From Aestuariibius insulae (GTDB lineage Bacteria > Pseudomonadota > Alphaproteobacteria > Rhodobacterales > Rhodobacteraceae), in the NCBI RefSeq assembly GCF_040783535.2, contig NZ_JBFONW020000001.1, positions 186,001 to 250,000 on the forward strand: 64,000 nucleotides of DNA. The letters run 5' to 3'. The stretch's first letter is position 1. Every line of letters begins with the position of its first letter. This document shows positions 43,877 to 52,372 of this stretch, in pieces. The notes beneath the pieces were generated by a model. The model was not told where the DNA came from, did no database searches, and saw only the letters and a list, made by a program, of their open reading frames with translations. The position numbers were made by a program, and so were the translations under genes.

Positions 43877-44952
43877 CCCAGACCCCGATCCCGTTTCTCC
43901 TTATGCGCGGCGGCACCTCCCGCGGCGCGGTCTTCCACCGCTCCGATCTGCCCGAGGATCTCGACCATCTGTCCAAAGTTCTCATCTCGGCTATGGGCGG
44001 CGGCCATCCTCGCAATATTGACGGCCTCGGCGGCGGCAACGCGACGACAACCAAGGTTGGAATGCTCAGCGTCTCCGACGATCCCGAGGCGGACGTCGAC
44101 TACTTCTTCGCGCAGGTCGCCGTCGAAAAGCACGAGGTGGACTACAAACCCACCTGCGGAAACGTCCTCGTCGGCGTCGGACCCGCAGCCATCGAAATGG
44201 GCCTCGTTCCCGTTGCAGGTGACGTCACCTCCGTCCGTATCCGCGCCGTCAATACCGGAGCGATCGTCCACGTGGACATCCAGACCCCAAACGGCGCCGT
44301 TACCTATGACGGAGACACCGCCATCGACGGTGTTCCCGGCACCGCCGCGCCTGTCGCGATGACCTTTACCAAGATCACCGGCGCGCGCACCGGCAAGATG
44401 TTTCCCACCGGCTCTCCTGTCGACGTCATCGACGGGATCGACACCACGCTGATCGACGTCGCCATGCCCATGATGATCGCCCGCGCCTCCGATCTCGGGA
44501 TCACCGGCTACGAAAGCCAGGCCGATCTCGATGCCAGCGCAGATCTCTTCACTCGCCTCGAAGCGCTCCGCCTTAAGGCCGGAGAGCGGATGGGCCTTGG
44601 CGATGTCAGCGCCTCCGTCATCCCCAAGATCGGCCTTGTCACGCCCGCCAAAGCCGGTGGCGATTTCGCCGCTCGCTACTTCATGCCATGGACGACCCAC
44701 CCGACGCTCGCCATCACCGGCGGTCAATGCCTCGCCGCCTGCGCGCTGGCCCCCGGCACCGTGGCCGAGGGTCTGATGACGCCGCGCCCCTCCCCCCTCA
44801 CCGTGCAAATCGAGCATCCCTCCGGTCTCATGGAGGTCCACGTCCACTACGACGCCACCGATGGCTTCGACTTCATCTCCGCCGGCGTGACCCGTACCGC
44901 CCGCCTCATCGCGCGTGGAGAGGTCATGATCCCAAAGGACATCCTGTCGTGA
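43873..44952 (+). CDS. PrpF-family isomerase (4-oxalomesaconate tautomerase-like)
   Basis: A 359-residue PrpF-family protein. The N-terminal LLMRGGTSRGAVF and the GGNATTTKVGM motifs are typical, along with YKPTCGNVL, where the cysteine is expected at the active site. PrpF isomerises or tautomerises unsaturated tricarboxylates, for instance 2-methylaconitate, 4-oxalomesaconate or aconitate. In this place it would handle the unsaturated product of TcuA, possibly after import. The ATG overlaps the end of the transporter gene by four bases; a longer ORF from 43633 lies inside it. The next gene starts inside its stop. Confidence 0.85.
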   Translation: MTQTPIPFLLMRGGTSRGAVFHRSDLPEDLDHLSKVLISAMGGGHPRNIDGLGGGNATTTKVGMLSVSDDPEADVDYFFAQVAVEKHEVDYKPTCGNVLVGVGPAAIEMGLVPVAGDVTSVRIRAVNTGAIVHVDIQTPNGAVTYDGDTAIDGVPGTAAPVAMTFTKITGARTGKMFPTGSPVDVIDGIDTTLIDVAMPMMIARASDLGITGYESQADLDASADLFTRLEALRLKAGERMGLGDVSASVIPKIGLVTPAKAGGDFAARYFMPWTTHPTLAITGGQCLAACALAPGTVAEGLMTPRPSPLTVQIEHPSGLMEVHVHYDATDGFDFISAGVTRTARLIARGEVMIPKDILS

Positions 44953-46583
44953 GACACAATTTTGATCTGCTCGCCGACGTTGTCGCCCAGGAAAAGATCG
45001 GCACCTGTTTCAGCCTTCTCGGCGACGCGAACATGAACTTCGCCACCCGCCTGTCCGAGGCGGGCTGCACCATGATCTACGTTCGGCACGAACATTGCGC
45101 CGTCGCTGCCGCCATGGCCTATGCGCGCAAGACCCGCGATATGGGCCTCGCAACCGTCACTTGCGGCCCGGGCCTGACCCAGCTGATGACCGCCCTTCCC
45201 GCCGCCGTCCGCGCGCGCCTGCCGCTGGTCGTCATCGCCGGAGAACCACCGCTTAAGGCCGCCTGGTACAACCAGCAGATCGACCAGGCTCCCCTCGTCA
45301 TTGCCACCGGCGCGGCTTATCACTCCATCCACTGGCCCGGACGGATCGCCACCGCGACCCGCGACGCCTTCCTTCAGGCCCGCCGCGAACGGCGTCCCGT
45401 CGTCCTCGGCATTCCCTTCGACCTTCAGGATCTCGAAGCCCGGGACGCAGCCCTGCCGATCCCATCCCACCAGCTCTTGCCGAAACCCTCCCCGATGCCG
45501 CCCCATCCGGACGATGTCGTAGAGGCCGCCAAGACGATCGCCGCGGCGAAGAAGATCGTCGTCATGGCAGGCCTCGGCGCCACCCACGCCGCCGAGGCTT
45601 GCCGCGCGCTCGCCGAACGCTGCGACGCGCCGCTCGGCACGACCCTTCCGGCGCGCGGTCTTTTCCATGACGAGCCGTTCAGCCTTGGCATCCTCGGCGG
45701 TTTCGCCACCGACCTCGCCTGGGAGGTCTGCGCCGAGGCCGACCTCATCATCGCCGTCGGCGGCTCGCTCTCCAAACACAATTCCGATGGCGGCAAGCTC
45801 TGGCCCAAAGCCGATGTGCTCCAGATCGACACAGATCCGGTCGCGGTCAGCCAAGGCCGCATCGCCGCCCAATCCCATCTGCGCGCCGATGCCCGCCTCG
45901 GCGTCGAAGCGCTCCTCGATGTCCTGCCGCCGCGCCAGATCCAACGCCGCAACCCCGATCTTGCCAACGCCATCGCAACGCGCGTCTCGGACAGCGCCCC
46001 TGCCGATTCCCGCCCCGGCACCCACGATCCACGGGATGCAATCGCGGCTCTCGATGCCGCATTGCCGGACGGCTGGCAGCTCGTCAACTCATCAGGCCAT
46101 TGCTCTTACTACGCCGCCCATATGCCGCGCCGCCCCTACGAAGAGTTCCTCACGATCCGCGAATTCGGCGCTATCGGCAACGGCATCTCCTTTGCCATGG
46201 GCGTCGCCCTTGCCCGCCCCGACGTGCCGGTCGTCATGTTCGACGGAGACGGCAGCCTCCTGATGCACATCCAGGAGCTCGAGACGATCCAGCGCCACAA
46301 CCTGAACATCCTGATCGTCGCCCTGAACGACGGGGCTTACGGATCCGAGATCCACAAGCTTCGCGCCGAGGGTCTGTCCGACGAGGGCGCCGTCTTTGGC
46401 CGTACCGATCTTGCCGCCATCGCGCGCGGCTTCGGCCTCGGCGGAGAGACCGTCGCCGACCTCTCGACCCTCCCCGACCTGGTAAAGGTGTTCACCGCCT
46501 CCGGAACCGCCGCCGTTTGGGACATCCCTATTAACGACCGCATCGCGAGCCCCGTTATCCGGCGCGCCCATCCGCCGAAATAG
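44949..46583 (+). CDS. Thiamine diphosphate-dependent enzyme (acetolactate synthase/2-oxoacid decarboxylase family)
   Basis: A 544-residue ThDP enzyme. The cofactor-activating glutamate is in YVRHEHCAVAAAM (residue near 41), the central domain binds nucleotide or is vestigial, and the C-terminal cofactor motif runs from GDGSLLMHIQELETIQ to ALNDGAYGSE. The family covers 2-oxoacid decarboxylases, carboligases and oxalyl-CoA or sulfoacetaldehyde enzymes; the reaction here cannot be assigned. Its GTG start overlaps the PrpF stop (GTGA). As the last gene of tctC-tctAB-prpF it probably acts on a 2-oxoacid from the imported substrate. Confidence 0.85.
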   Translation: MRHNFDLLADVVAQEKIGTCFSLLGDANMNFATRLSEAGCTMIYVRHEHCAVAAAMAYARKTRDMGLATVTCGPGLTQLMTALPAAVRARLPLVVIAGEPPLKAAWYNQQIDQAPLVIATGAAYHSIHWPGRIATATRDAFLQARRERRPVVLGIPFDLQDLEARDAALPIPSHQLLPKPSPMPPHPDDVVEAAKTIAAAKKIVVMAGLGATHAAEACRALAERCDAPLGTTLPARGLFHDEPFSLGILGGFATDLAWEVCAEADLIIAVGGSLSKHNSDGGKLWPKADVLQIDTDPVAVSQGRIAAQSHLRADARLGVEALLDVLPPRQIQRRNPDLANAIATRVSDSAPADSRPGTHDPRDAIAALDAALPDGWQLVNSSGHCSYYAAHMPRRPYEEFLTIREFGAIGNGISFAMGVALARPDVPVVMFDGDGSLLMHIQELETIQRHNLNILIVALNDGAYGSEIHKLRAEGLSDEGAVFGRTDLAAIARGFGLGGETVADLSTLPDLVKVFTASGTAAVWDIPINDRIASPVIRRAHPPK

Positions 46584-46595
46584 CCTGAGGCCTCC

Positions 46596-47417
46596 CTAGC
46601 GGCGCGCATCCCAGGACAGGGACGCGGTCTTGCGGGTATAGAATTCCGCCATCAGCCCGATCATAATCAGCGCGATCCCGACCTGAAGCGGATAGCTCAC
46701 CGATGTATAATGCGGGTTATAGTTGAGAAACGTATAGCCCCGCGCCTGATCGATAATGTGGAAAAGGGGGTTCCAGTCGAACAGCTGCAACTGCGCGCTC
46801 GGAAGCGAATTGGCCAGAAACATCTTGCCCGACGCGATCATGTTGACCCGGTTATAAACCGCCGACGCCACGGTCACGAACTGGGGCGCCCAGGGTTTGA
46901 TCGCGATAAAGACCACCCCGACCGCAACGCCCGTGAACCAGGCCAGAAACAGCATTCCCGCCGCCCCGGCGAAATTGTGGATCGTGATCGGCGTGAAAGC
47001 GATGTGGTAGATATAAAGAACGGCGAGCACCGACAGGATCTGGATATAAAGCTGACCGAACGCCGCCGCCAGAATAGCGACGATGGTGTTCATCGGCGCA
47101 TGTTTCATCATCTGCGACGATGGCCCCTCCGCCGTGATCAGCGACGAAACCGTCTTCACATGCACGATGAAGATGAAGATCCCCGACATGATATAAAGCA
47201 AGAAGTCGCCGCGAACCGGCGATCCCCTGATCCCGATCACGACAAATAGCAGGAAGAACGCGAAGACCAGCGTCACCGTCTGCACCATATTCAGGATCAA
47301 CCCGATCAGCGCGTTGCTGTAATCCTTCCGGATCTCGCGCACCGTCGCGTGATAGATCAGCTCCAGCAACGCCCATGCGGAACGTGTCTTCGAAGTTGGC
47401 CTGGTCTGTTCGAACAC
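46596..47417 (-). CDS. ABC-2 type polysaccharide export permease (KpsM-like)
   Basis: A 273-residue inner-membrane permease with six hydrophobic segments, beginning ATVREIRKDYSNALIGLI, of the ABC-2 type family that exports capsule and O-antigen chains. No ATPase partner lies in the window. It is convergent with the ThDP gene (12 bases) and divergent from cysQ, 131 bases apart. It marks the start of a region of sugar-nucleotide, glycosyltransferase and sulfotransferase genes, so export of a surface glycan is a good guess. Confidence 0.8.
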   Translation of the reverse strand: MFEQTRPTSKTRSAWALLELIYHATVREIRKDYSNALIGLILNMVQTVTLVFAFFLLFVVIGIRGSPVRGDFLLYIMSGIFIFIVHVKTVSSLITAEGPSSQMMKHAPMNTIVAILAAAFGQLYIQILSVLAVLYIYHIAFTPITIHNFAGAAGMLFLAWFTGVAVGVVFIAIKPWAPQFVTVASAVYNRVNMIASGKMFLANSLPSAQLQLFDWNPLFHIIDQARGYTFLNYNPHYTSVSYPLQVGIALIMIGLMAEFYTRKTASLSWDARR

Positions 47418-47548
47418 GGCGGCTGGTTATCCTGCAATCGGCGGCTGTTGGACCATGGTCGCATCGAGATCTTGCTGAACCATTGACGCCCAACCATAAG
47501 GACTTGGTTCGGATCTGACAATTACACGTTGACGAGAGGCCGCTCCGC

Positions 47549-48349
47549 ATGGATTTCGAGAAACTGATGACCGTCTGCCGCCGCCTGTCGATCGAGGCGG
47601 GCGAGAAAATCATGGAAATCTACGGGAAAGACGATTTCGGCGTCGATCTCAAGGACGACGAAAGCCCCGTTACCGAAGCTGACAAAGCCGCCGACCGGAT
47701 CATCTCGGCGGGTTTGCGCGCAGCCTTTCCGGATGTGGACCTCGTCACCGAAGAACAATCCAAGACCCACGCGCTCGACACCGCGACCTTCCTGATCGTC
47801 GATCCTCTCGACGGCACGAAAGAGTTCATTAAGCGGCGCGGCGATTTTACCGTGAACATCGCCTATGTCGCGGACGGCGCTCCTGTTCGCGGCGTCGTTT
47901 ATGCGCCCGCCAAGGATCGCCTCTTTTATACCGATGCGAATGGCACCTCGGTCGAGGAAGAGGGCCCATTTGACGCCGCGAAGCCCGGCACCACGCACTC
48001 GATCAAGGTTTCGGCCCCTGACAATGATGCGCTTCGGATCGTTGCCTCCAAATCGCACCGCGATCAGGCAACTGACGATTACCTCTCGCACTACAAAAGC
48101 GACGAAACCAAAAGCGCCGGATCCTCGCTCAAATTCTGCCTCGTCGCGACAGGAGAGGCCGACCTCTATCCCCGCCTCGGCCGCACGATGGAATGGGACA
48201 CCGCAGCGGGCCACGCCGTCCTTGCCGGGGCAGGCGGCGACGTGATCCGTTTCGACGACCATACCCCGCTGCGTTACGGAAAATCCGACTTCGCGAATCC
48301 CTTCTTTATCGCTCATGCGCCCGGGGTCGATCTCAAGAGACCTGAATGA
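47549..48349 (+). CDS. cysQ: 3'(2'),5'-bisphosphate nucleotidase CysQ
   Basis: A 266-residue inositol-monophosphatase-fold enzyme. DPLDGTKEF (near residue 86) and WDTAAGHAVL (near residue 215) are the metal and substrate motifs, and an EE pair near residue 67 (VTEEQS) completes the metal site. CysQ dephosphorylates 3'-phosphoadenosine 5'-phosphate, the product of PAPS-using sulfotransferases and sulfate reduction. A sulfotransferase gene closes this block, which suggests a local role in clearing its by-product. The stop overlaps the kdsB start by four bases. Confidence 0.93.
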   Translation: MDFEKLMTVCRRLSIEAGEKIMEIYGKDDFGVDLKDDESPVTEADKAADRIISAGLRAAFPDVDLVTEEQSKTHALDTATFLIVDPLDGTKEFIKRRGDFTVNIAYVADGAPVRGVVYAPAKDRLFYTDANGTSVEEEGPFDAAKPGTTHSIKVSAPDNDALRIVASKSHRDQATDDYLSHYKSDETKSAGSSLKFCLVATGEADLYPRLGRTMEWDTAAGHAVLAGAGGDVIRFDDHTPLRYGKSDFANPFFIAHAPGVDLKRPE

Positions 48350-49149
48350 TGTCGGTCCTCATCGTCATCCCGGCCCGGTACGCCTCGTCCCGCTACCCCG
48401 GAAAACCGCTCGCGGCTCTGCGCGGCGCGGGTGGCGGGTCGCGTAGCCTCATCGAACGCTCCTGGCGCGCCGCGCGCGAGGTGCAGGGCATCGACCGCAT
48501 CGTCGTGGCCACCGATGACGACCGGATCCGCAAGGCGGCAGAAGGCTTCGGCGCGGATGTCGTCATGACGTCAGAGCATTGCCGCAACGGAACCGAACGC
48601 TGCGCCGAAGCGCATCAGGTCCTCGGCGCCAGCCACGAGATTGTCGTCAATCTGCAAGGCGACGCGCCGCTCACGCCCAGTTGGTTCATCGAAGATCTGG
48701 TCGCCGCCCTCAAAGCCGATCCCGAGGCGCAACTCGCCACCCCGGTTCTGCGCTGCGACGGCAAGACGCTTTCGGATCTGCTGGCCGATCGCAGGGCAGG
48801 GCGCGTCGGCGGAACGACCGCTGTCTTCGGCGCGCAAGGCAACGCGCTCTACTTCTCTAAGGAAGTCATCCCCTTCCTGCCGGACAGCTACGGCCCCGCC
48901 GATCCCACTCCCGTCTTTCATCACGTGGGCGTCTACGCCTACCGCGCCGATGTGCTGGCCTCCTACCCCCAATGGCAGACCGGTCCGCTCGAACGGCTCG
49001 AAGGGCTCGAACAGCTGCGCTTTCTTGAAAACGGCCGCCGCATCGCCTGCGTCGAGGTCGAGGCGCGGGACCGTCTCTTTTGGGAGCTGAACAACCCCGA
49101 GGATATCCCGAAGATCGAGGCCATGATGGCCGAGATGGGGATGGAATGA
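48346..49149 (+). CDS. kdsB: 3-deoxy-manno-octulosonate cytidylyltransferase (KdsB)
   Basis: A 267-residue CMP-sugar synthetase. PARYASSRYPGKPLA at the N terminus, TDDDRI, and HHVGVYAYR are KdsB motifs. It activates Kdo to CMP-Kdo for lipid A core or capsule. The metal-site loop reads VVNLQGDAPLT, with alanine where E. coli has glutamate (QGDEP); the aspartate is kept. ATG at 48346 is used, overlapping cysQ, with ATG at 48349 as alternative; its own stop overlaps the next glycosyltransferase. Part of a run cysQ-kdsB-GT-galU-galE-GT-GT-GT-sulfotransferase. Confidence 0.9.
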   Translation: MMSVLIVIPARYASSRYPGKPLAALRGAGGGSRSLIERSWRAAREVQGIDRIVVATDDDRIRKAAEGFGADVVMTSEHCRNGTERCAEAHQVLGASHEIVVNLQGDAPLTPSWFIEDLVAALKADPEAQLATPVLRCDGKTLSDLLADRRAGRVGGTTAVFGAQGNALYFSKEVIPFLPDSYGPADPTPVFHHVGVYAYRADVLASYPQWQTGPLERLEGLEQLRFLENGRRIACVEVEARDRLFWELNNPEDIPKIEAMMAEMGME

Positions 49150-50390
49150 CGGCAAAGACGGTCAGCGTCATCGTCGTCTCCCGCGAGCGACCGGACGCCC
49201 TGCGTCTGTGTCTGACCGGTCTCGAGCAACTGATCTATCCCGCATTCGAGGTTGTCGTCGTCACCGATCAGGCAGGGGTCGAGGCCATCGAATCGATGGG
49301 CTGGACCGATCGCATCAAGGTCATCCCCTTCGACGAGGCCAATATCGCCGCCGCCCGCAATCGCGGCATCGCTGCCTCCGCCGGAGAGATCGTCGCCTTC
49401 ATCGACGACGACGCCGTTCCCGAACCCTATTGGCTCGCCCATCTAACGGACCCGTTCGACAGCCCCACTATCTCGGCGGCGGGCGGCTTCGTCCGAGGGC
49501 GCAACGGGATCAGCTACCAATGGCAAGCGCGCGATATTGGCCCCGATGGCGTGTCCGCTCCGATCATCCTCGCCGGATCGGATCCCGTCATTCTCGAGCC
49601 GACGCCGGGCCATGGCATCAAGACCGAAGGCTGCAACATGGCCTATCGCCGAGTGATGATCTCGGATCTGGGCGGCTTCGATCCGGCCTATCACTTCTTT
49701 CTCGACGAAAGCGATCTCAATCTCCGGCTCGGCGCCCTCAACGCGCTGACCGCCATCGTCCCTCTGGCCGAGGTCCATCACGGCTACCGGCAAAGCGCCC
49801 GCCGCCGCAGCGACCGCACTCCGCTCGATCTCTTCGAGATCGCGGCGAGCCAGGCCGTCTTTCTCAACCGCCATCAACCCGGCCTCGATCCTGCCCCGCG
49901 CCGCGCCCAGTTCAGGGCCGAGCAAAAAGCCCGCATTGACCGCGCACTTGTCAGCGGCGCGCTCGAGCCGCGCGATGTCAGACGGCTGATGCGCTCTTTT
50001 GATGCGGGTTGGCAGGCCGGTCTGGAGCGCCCGCTCTTGCCGCTCTCCCCGATCCTGCAGGACGCCACCTCCTTCCGCCCCCTGAAACGTAAGGCCAGCA
50101 CCGGCACCTCCATTGCGTTCGCGGGACGGCGTCATGGCAAGCTGAGCCCCAAGGCCAAAACGGCGGTCGAAGAGGGCCATATCGTCACCGTCTACGTAAT
50201 GAAACCAACCATGAGACCGCATAAACTTCGTTTCACGTCAGAGGGATACTGGCTCCAGACCGGCGGCCTCTTTGGCCGGGTCAAACGCAGCGGCCCCCGG
50301 CTTATCCTGAAATCGCGCAAGAAACGGGCAAAACAGGAAGTCGACCGCGTGGCGGAAGTCAGGGGTGCGGCAGAGCTCCGCTTGGTCTAG
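49146..50390 (+). CDS. Glycosyltransferase family 2
   Basis: A 414-residue GT2 enzyme, N-terminal GT-A fold: VSVIVVSRERPDALRLCL (residues 6-23), ANIAAARNRGIAAS, and the metal-binding DDDAVPEPYW. The C-terminal 150 residues are basic and hold no visible domain, ending in KKRAKQEVDRVAEVRG. It transfers an unidentified sugar to an acceptor, probably a surface glycan. The ATG overlaps the kdsB stop (ATGA). It precedes galU by 99 bases. A longer ORF from 49080 lies within kdsB and was not used. Confidence 0.88.
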   Translation: MTAKTVSVIVVSRERPDALRLCLTGLEQLIYPAFEVVVVTDQAGVEAIESMGWTDRIKVIPFDEANIAAARNRGIAASAGEIVAFIDDDAVPEPYWLAHLTDPFDSPTISAAGGFVRGRNGISYQWQARDIGPDGVSAPIILAGSDPVILEPTPGHGIKTEGCNMAYRRVMISDLGGFDPAYHFFLDESDLNLRLGALNALTAIVPLAEVHHGYRQSARRRSDRTPLDLFEIAASQAVFLNRHQPGLDPAPRRAQFRAEQKARIDRALVSGALEPRDVRRLMRSFDAGWQAGLERPLLPLSPILQDATSFRPLKRKASTGTSIAFAGRRHGKLSPKAKTAVEEGHIVTVYVMKPTMRPHKLRFTSEGYWLQTGGLFGRVKRSGPRLILKSRKKRAKQEVDRVAEVRGAAELRLV

Positions 50391-50489
50391 GCTGAAATCT
50401 GTTCCCGCCGGTCGTGGCACCTTTTCGCATGTGCAGAAACTGAGTATGACATGCCGCGACGACCGGCACATTTTGAGAAAGGTTTTGTT

Positions 50490-51383
50490 ATGACGCGTAA
50501 GGTAACCAAGGCGATATTTCCGGTCGCCGGCCTCGGAACCCGATTCCTGCCGGCGACCAAATCGATCCCCAAGGAAATCATGACGCTCGTGGACAGACCG
50601 CTGATCCAGTATGCGATCGACGAGGCGCGCGCCGCTGGCATCGAAGAGTTCATCTTCGTGACATCCCGCGGCAAGGGCGCGCTCGAGGATTATTTCGACC
50701 ACGCCCCACAGCTTCAGACAGCGCTCGCCAATGCGAACAAGACCAAGCTGCTCGAGACGCTCAAGGCCACGAATATGGAAGACGGCGCCATCGCCTATAT
50801 TCGCCAGCACAAGGCGCTGGGCCTTGGTCATGCCGTTTGGTGCGCCCGTCGGCTCGTGGGCGACGAACCTTTCGCCGTCATCCTGACCGATGACGTGATC
50901 GCCGCCGAAAAGCCCTGTCTCCAGCAAATGGTCGAGGCGCATGCCGAAACCGGCGGCAGCGTGGTCGCCGCCATGGAAGTCGCCCCCGAACGGACTTCGT
51001 CCTACGGCGTACTCGGCATCAAGCAGGAGAACGGCCAGATCTTCGAAGTCAGCGAAATGGTCGAAAAACCCCCCGCGGGCGAAGCTCCGTCGAACCTCGC
51101 CGTGATCGGCCGCTACATCTTGACCCCGGCCATCATGCGCAATCTCGGCACGCTCAAACCCGGCGCGGGCGGAGAGATCCAGCTCACTGATGCGATCGCC
51201 GCTGAAATCGGGGGCGATGAAGGCGTGCACGGCTTCCGCTTCCAGGGACAGCGCTTCGATTGCGGCAACAAGGCCGGATATCTGCAAGCCACAGTCGCCT
51301 TCGGCCTCGCCCGGGACGAGTTGCGCGACGAGCTGATGCAGTATCTCGAAGGCACGGTCGGCTCGCGCCAGGCCGCCGAGTAA
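50490..51383 (+). CDS. galU: UTP-glucose-1-phosphate uridylyltransferase
   Basis: A 297-residue GalU that forms UDP-glucose. KAIFPVAGLGTRFLPATKS at the N terminus, then KEIMTLVDRPLIQYA and GGEIQLTDAI are the standard motifs. UDP-glucose feeds galE and the transferases around it. The start is the ATG at 50490, after GAGAAAGG; a longer ORF from 50451 starts before the ribosome site. Followed by galE after five bases. Confidence 0.95.
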   Translation: MTRKVTKAIFPVAGLGTRFLPATKSIPKEIMTLVDRPLIQYAIDEARAAGIEEFIFVTSRGKGALEDYFDHAPQLQTALANANKTKLLETLKATNMEDGAIAYIRQHKALGLGHAVWCARRLVGDEPFAVILTDDVIAAEKPCLQQMVEAHAETGGSVVAAMEVAPERTSSYGVLGIKQENGQIFEVSEMVEKPPAGEAPSNLAVIGRYILTPAIMRNLGTLKPGAGGEIQLTDAIAAEIGGDEGVHGFRFQGQRFDCGNKAGYLQATVAFGLARDELRDELMQYLEGTVGSRQAAE

Positions 51384-51388
51384 CGCCC

Positions 51389-52372
51389 ATGACGCCGGTT
51401 CTCGTCACAGGAGGAGCCGGCTATATCGGCTCGCATGCCTGCAAGGCTCTGGCCCGCGCGGGCTATCAGCCGATCACCTTCGACAACTTGCTCACGGGCT
51501 GGCGCGACGCGGTCAAGTTCGGCCCGTTCGAAGAGGGTGATCTGGCTGATCGCGCCCGCCTGGACGAGGTCTTCGCCAAGCATAAACCCGTCGCCGTCCT
51601 CCATTTCGCCGCCCTCAGCCAGGTCGGCGAAAGCATGTCCGATCCCGGCCTATACTGGCGCCACAACGTCCTTGGCAGCCTCAACCTGATTGAAGCGGCC
51701 GTCGCTGCGGGCTGCAAGAACTTCGTTTTCTCCTCGACCTGCGCGACCTATGGCGATCAGGACGGCGTCGTCCTCGACGAAGACAGCGCGCAACGCCCGA
51801 TCAACGCCTATGGCGGCTCCAAACGCGCGATCGAGGACATGCTGACCGATTTCGGCACGGCCTACGGGCTCAAATCGGTGATCTTCCGCTATTTCAACGT
51901 CGCTGGCGCCGATCCGGACGGCGAGGTGGGCGAATTCCACCAGCCCGAAACCCATCTCATCCCGCTAATGCTCGATGCAATCGACGGCAAGCGCGACGCG
52001 CTCACGGTCTACGGCACCGATTACGATACGCCCGATGGCACCTGCATCCGCGATTACGTCCACGTCATGGACCTGGTCGAGGCGCATGTCCTCGGCCTCA
52101 AATGGCTTCAGGACGGCAAGGACAGCGAGGTCTTCAACCTTGGCACGGGCACGGGATTCTCGGTCCGCGAGGTCATCGACCGCTCCGCCGAAGTCACCAA
52201 CCGCGCCGTCCCCGTAACCGAAGGTGACCGCAGGCCGGGTGACTGCGTCAAACTGGTCTCGGGCAGCGAAAAGGCCAAATCCCTCCTCGGTTGGGAGCCG
52301 GACCGCTCGGTGATGTCCCAGATGATCAAAGACGCATGGCGCTGGCACCAGAACGGAGGATACGATCGCTGA
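51389..52372 (+). CDS. galE: UDP-glucose 4-epimerase
   Basis: A 327-residue short-chain dehydrogenase family epimerase. The NAD motif is TGGAGYIGSHACKAL near residue 7; the catalytic tyrosine lies in YGGSKRAIEDML and a serine in FSSTCATYG. It interconverts UDP-glucose and UDP-galactose, using the galU product, to feed the glycosyltransferases that follow. Its stop region overlaps the unusual start of the next glycosyltransferase gene. Confidence 0.95.
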   Translation: MTPVLVTGGAGYIGSHACKALARAGYQPITFDNLLTGWRDAVKFGPFEEGDLADRARLDEVFAKHKPVAVLHFAALSQVGESMSDPGLYWRHNVLGSLNLIEAAVAAGCKNFVFSSTCATYGDQDGVVLDEDSAQRPINAYGGSKRAIEDMLTDFGTAYGLKSVIFRYFNVAGADPDGEVGEFHQPETHLIPLMLDAIDGKRDALTVYGTDYDTPDGTCIRDYVHVMDLVEAHVLGLKWLQDGKDSEVFNLGTGTGFSVREVIDRSAEVTNRAVPVTEGDRRPGDCVKLVSGSEKAKSLLGWEPDRSVMSQMIKDAWRWHQNGGYDR

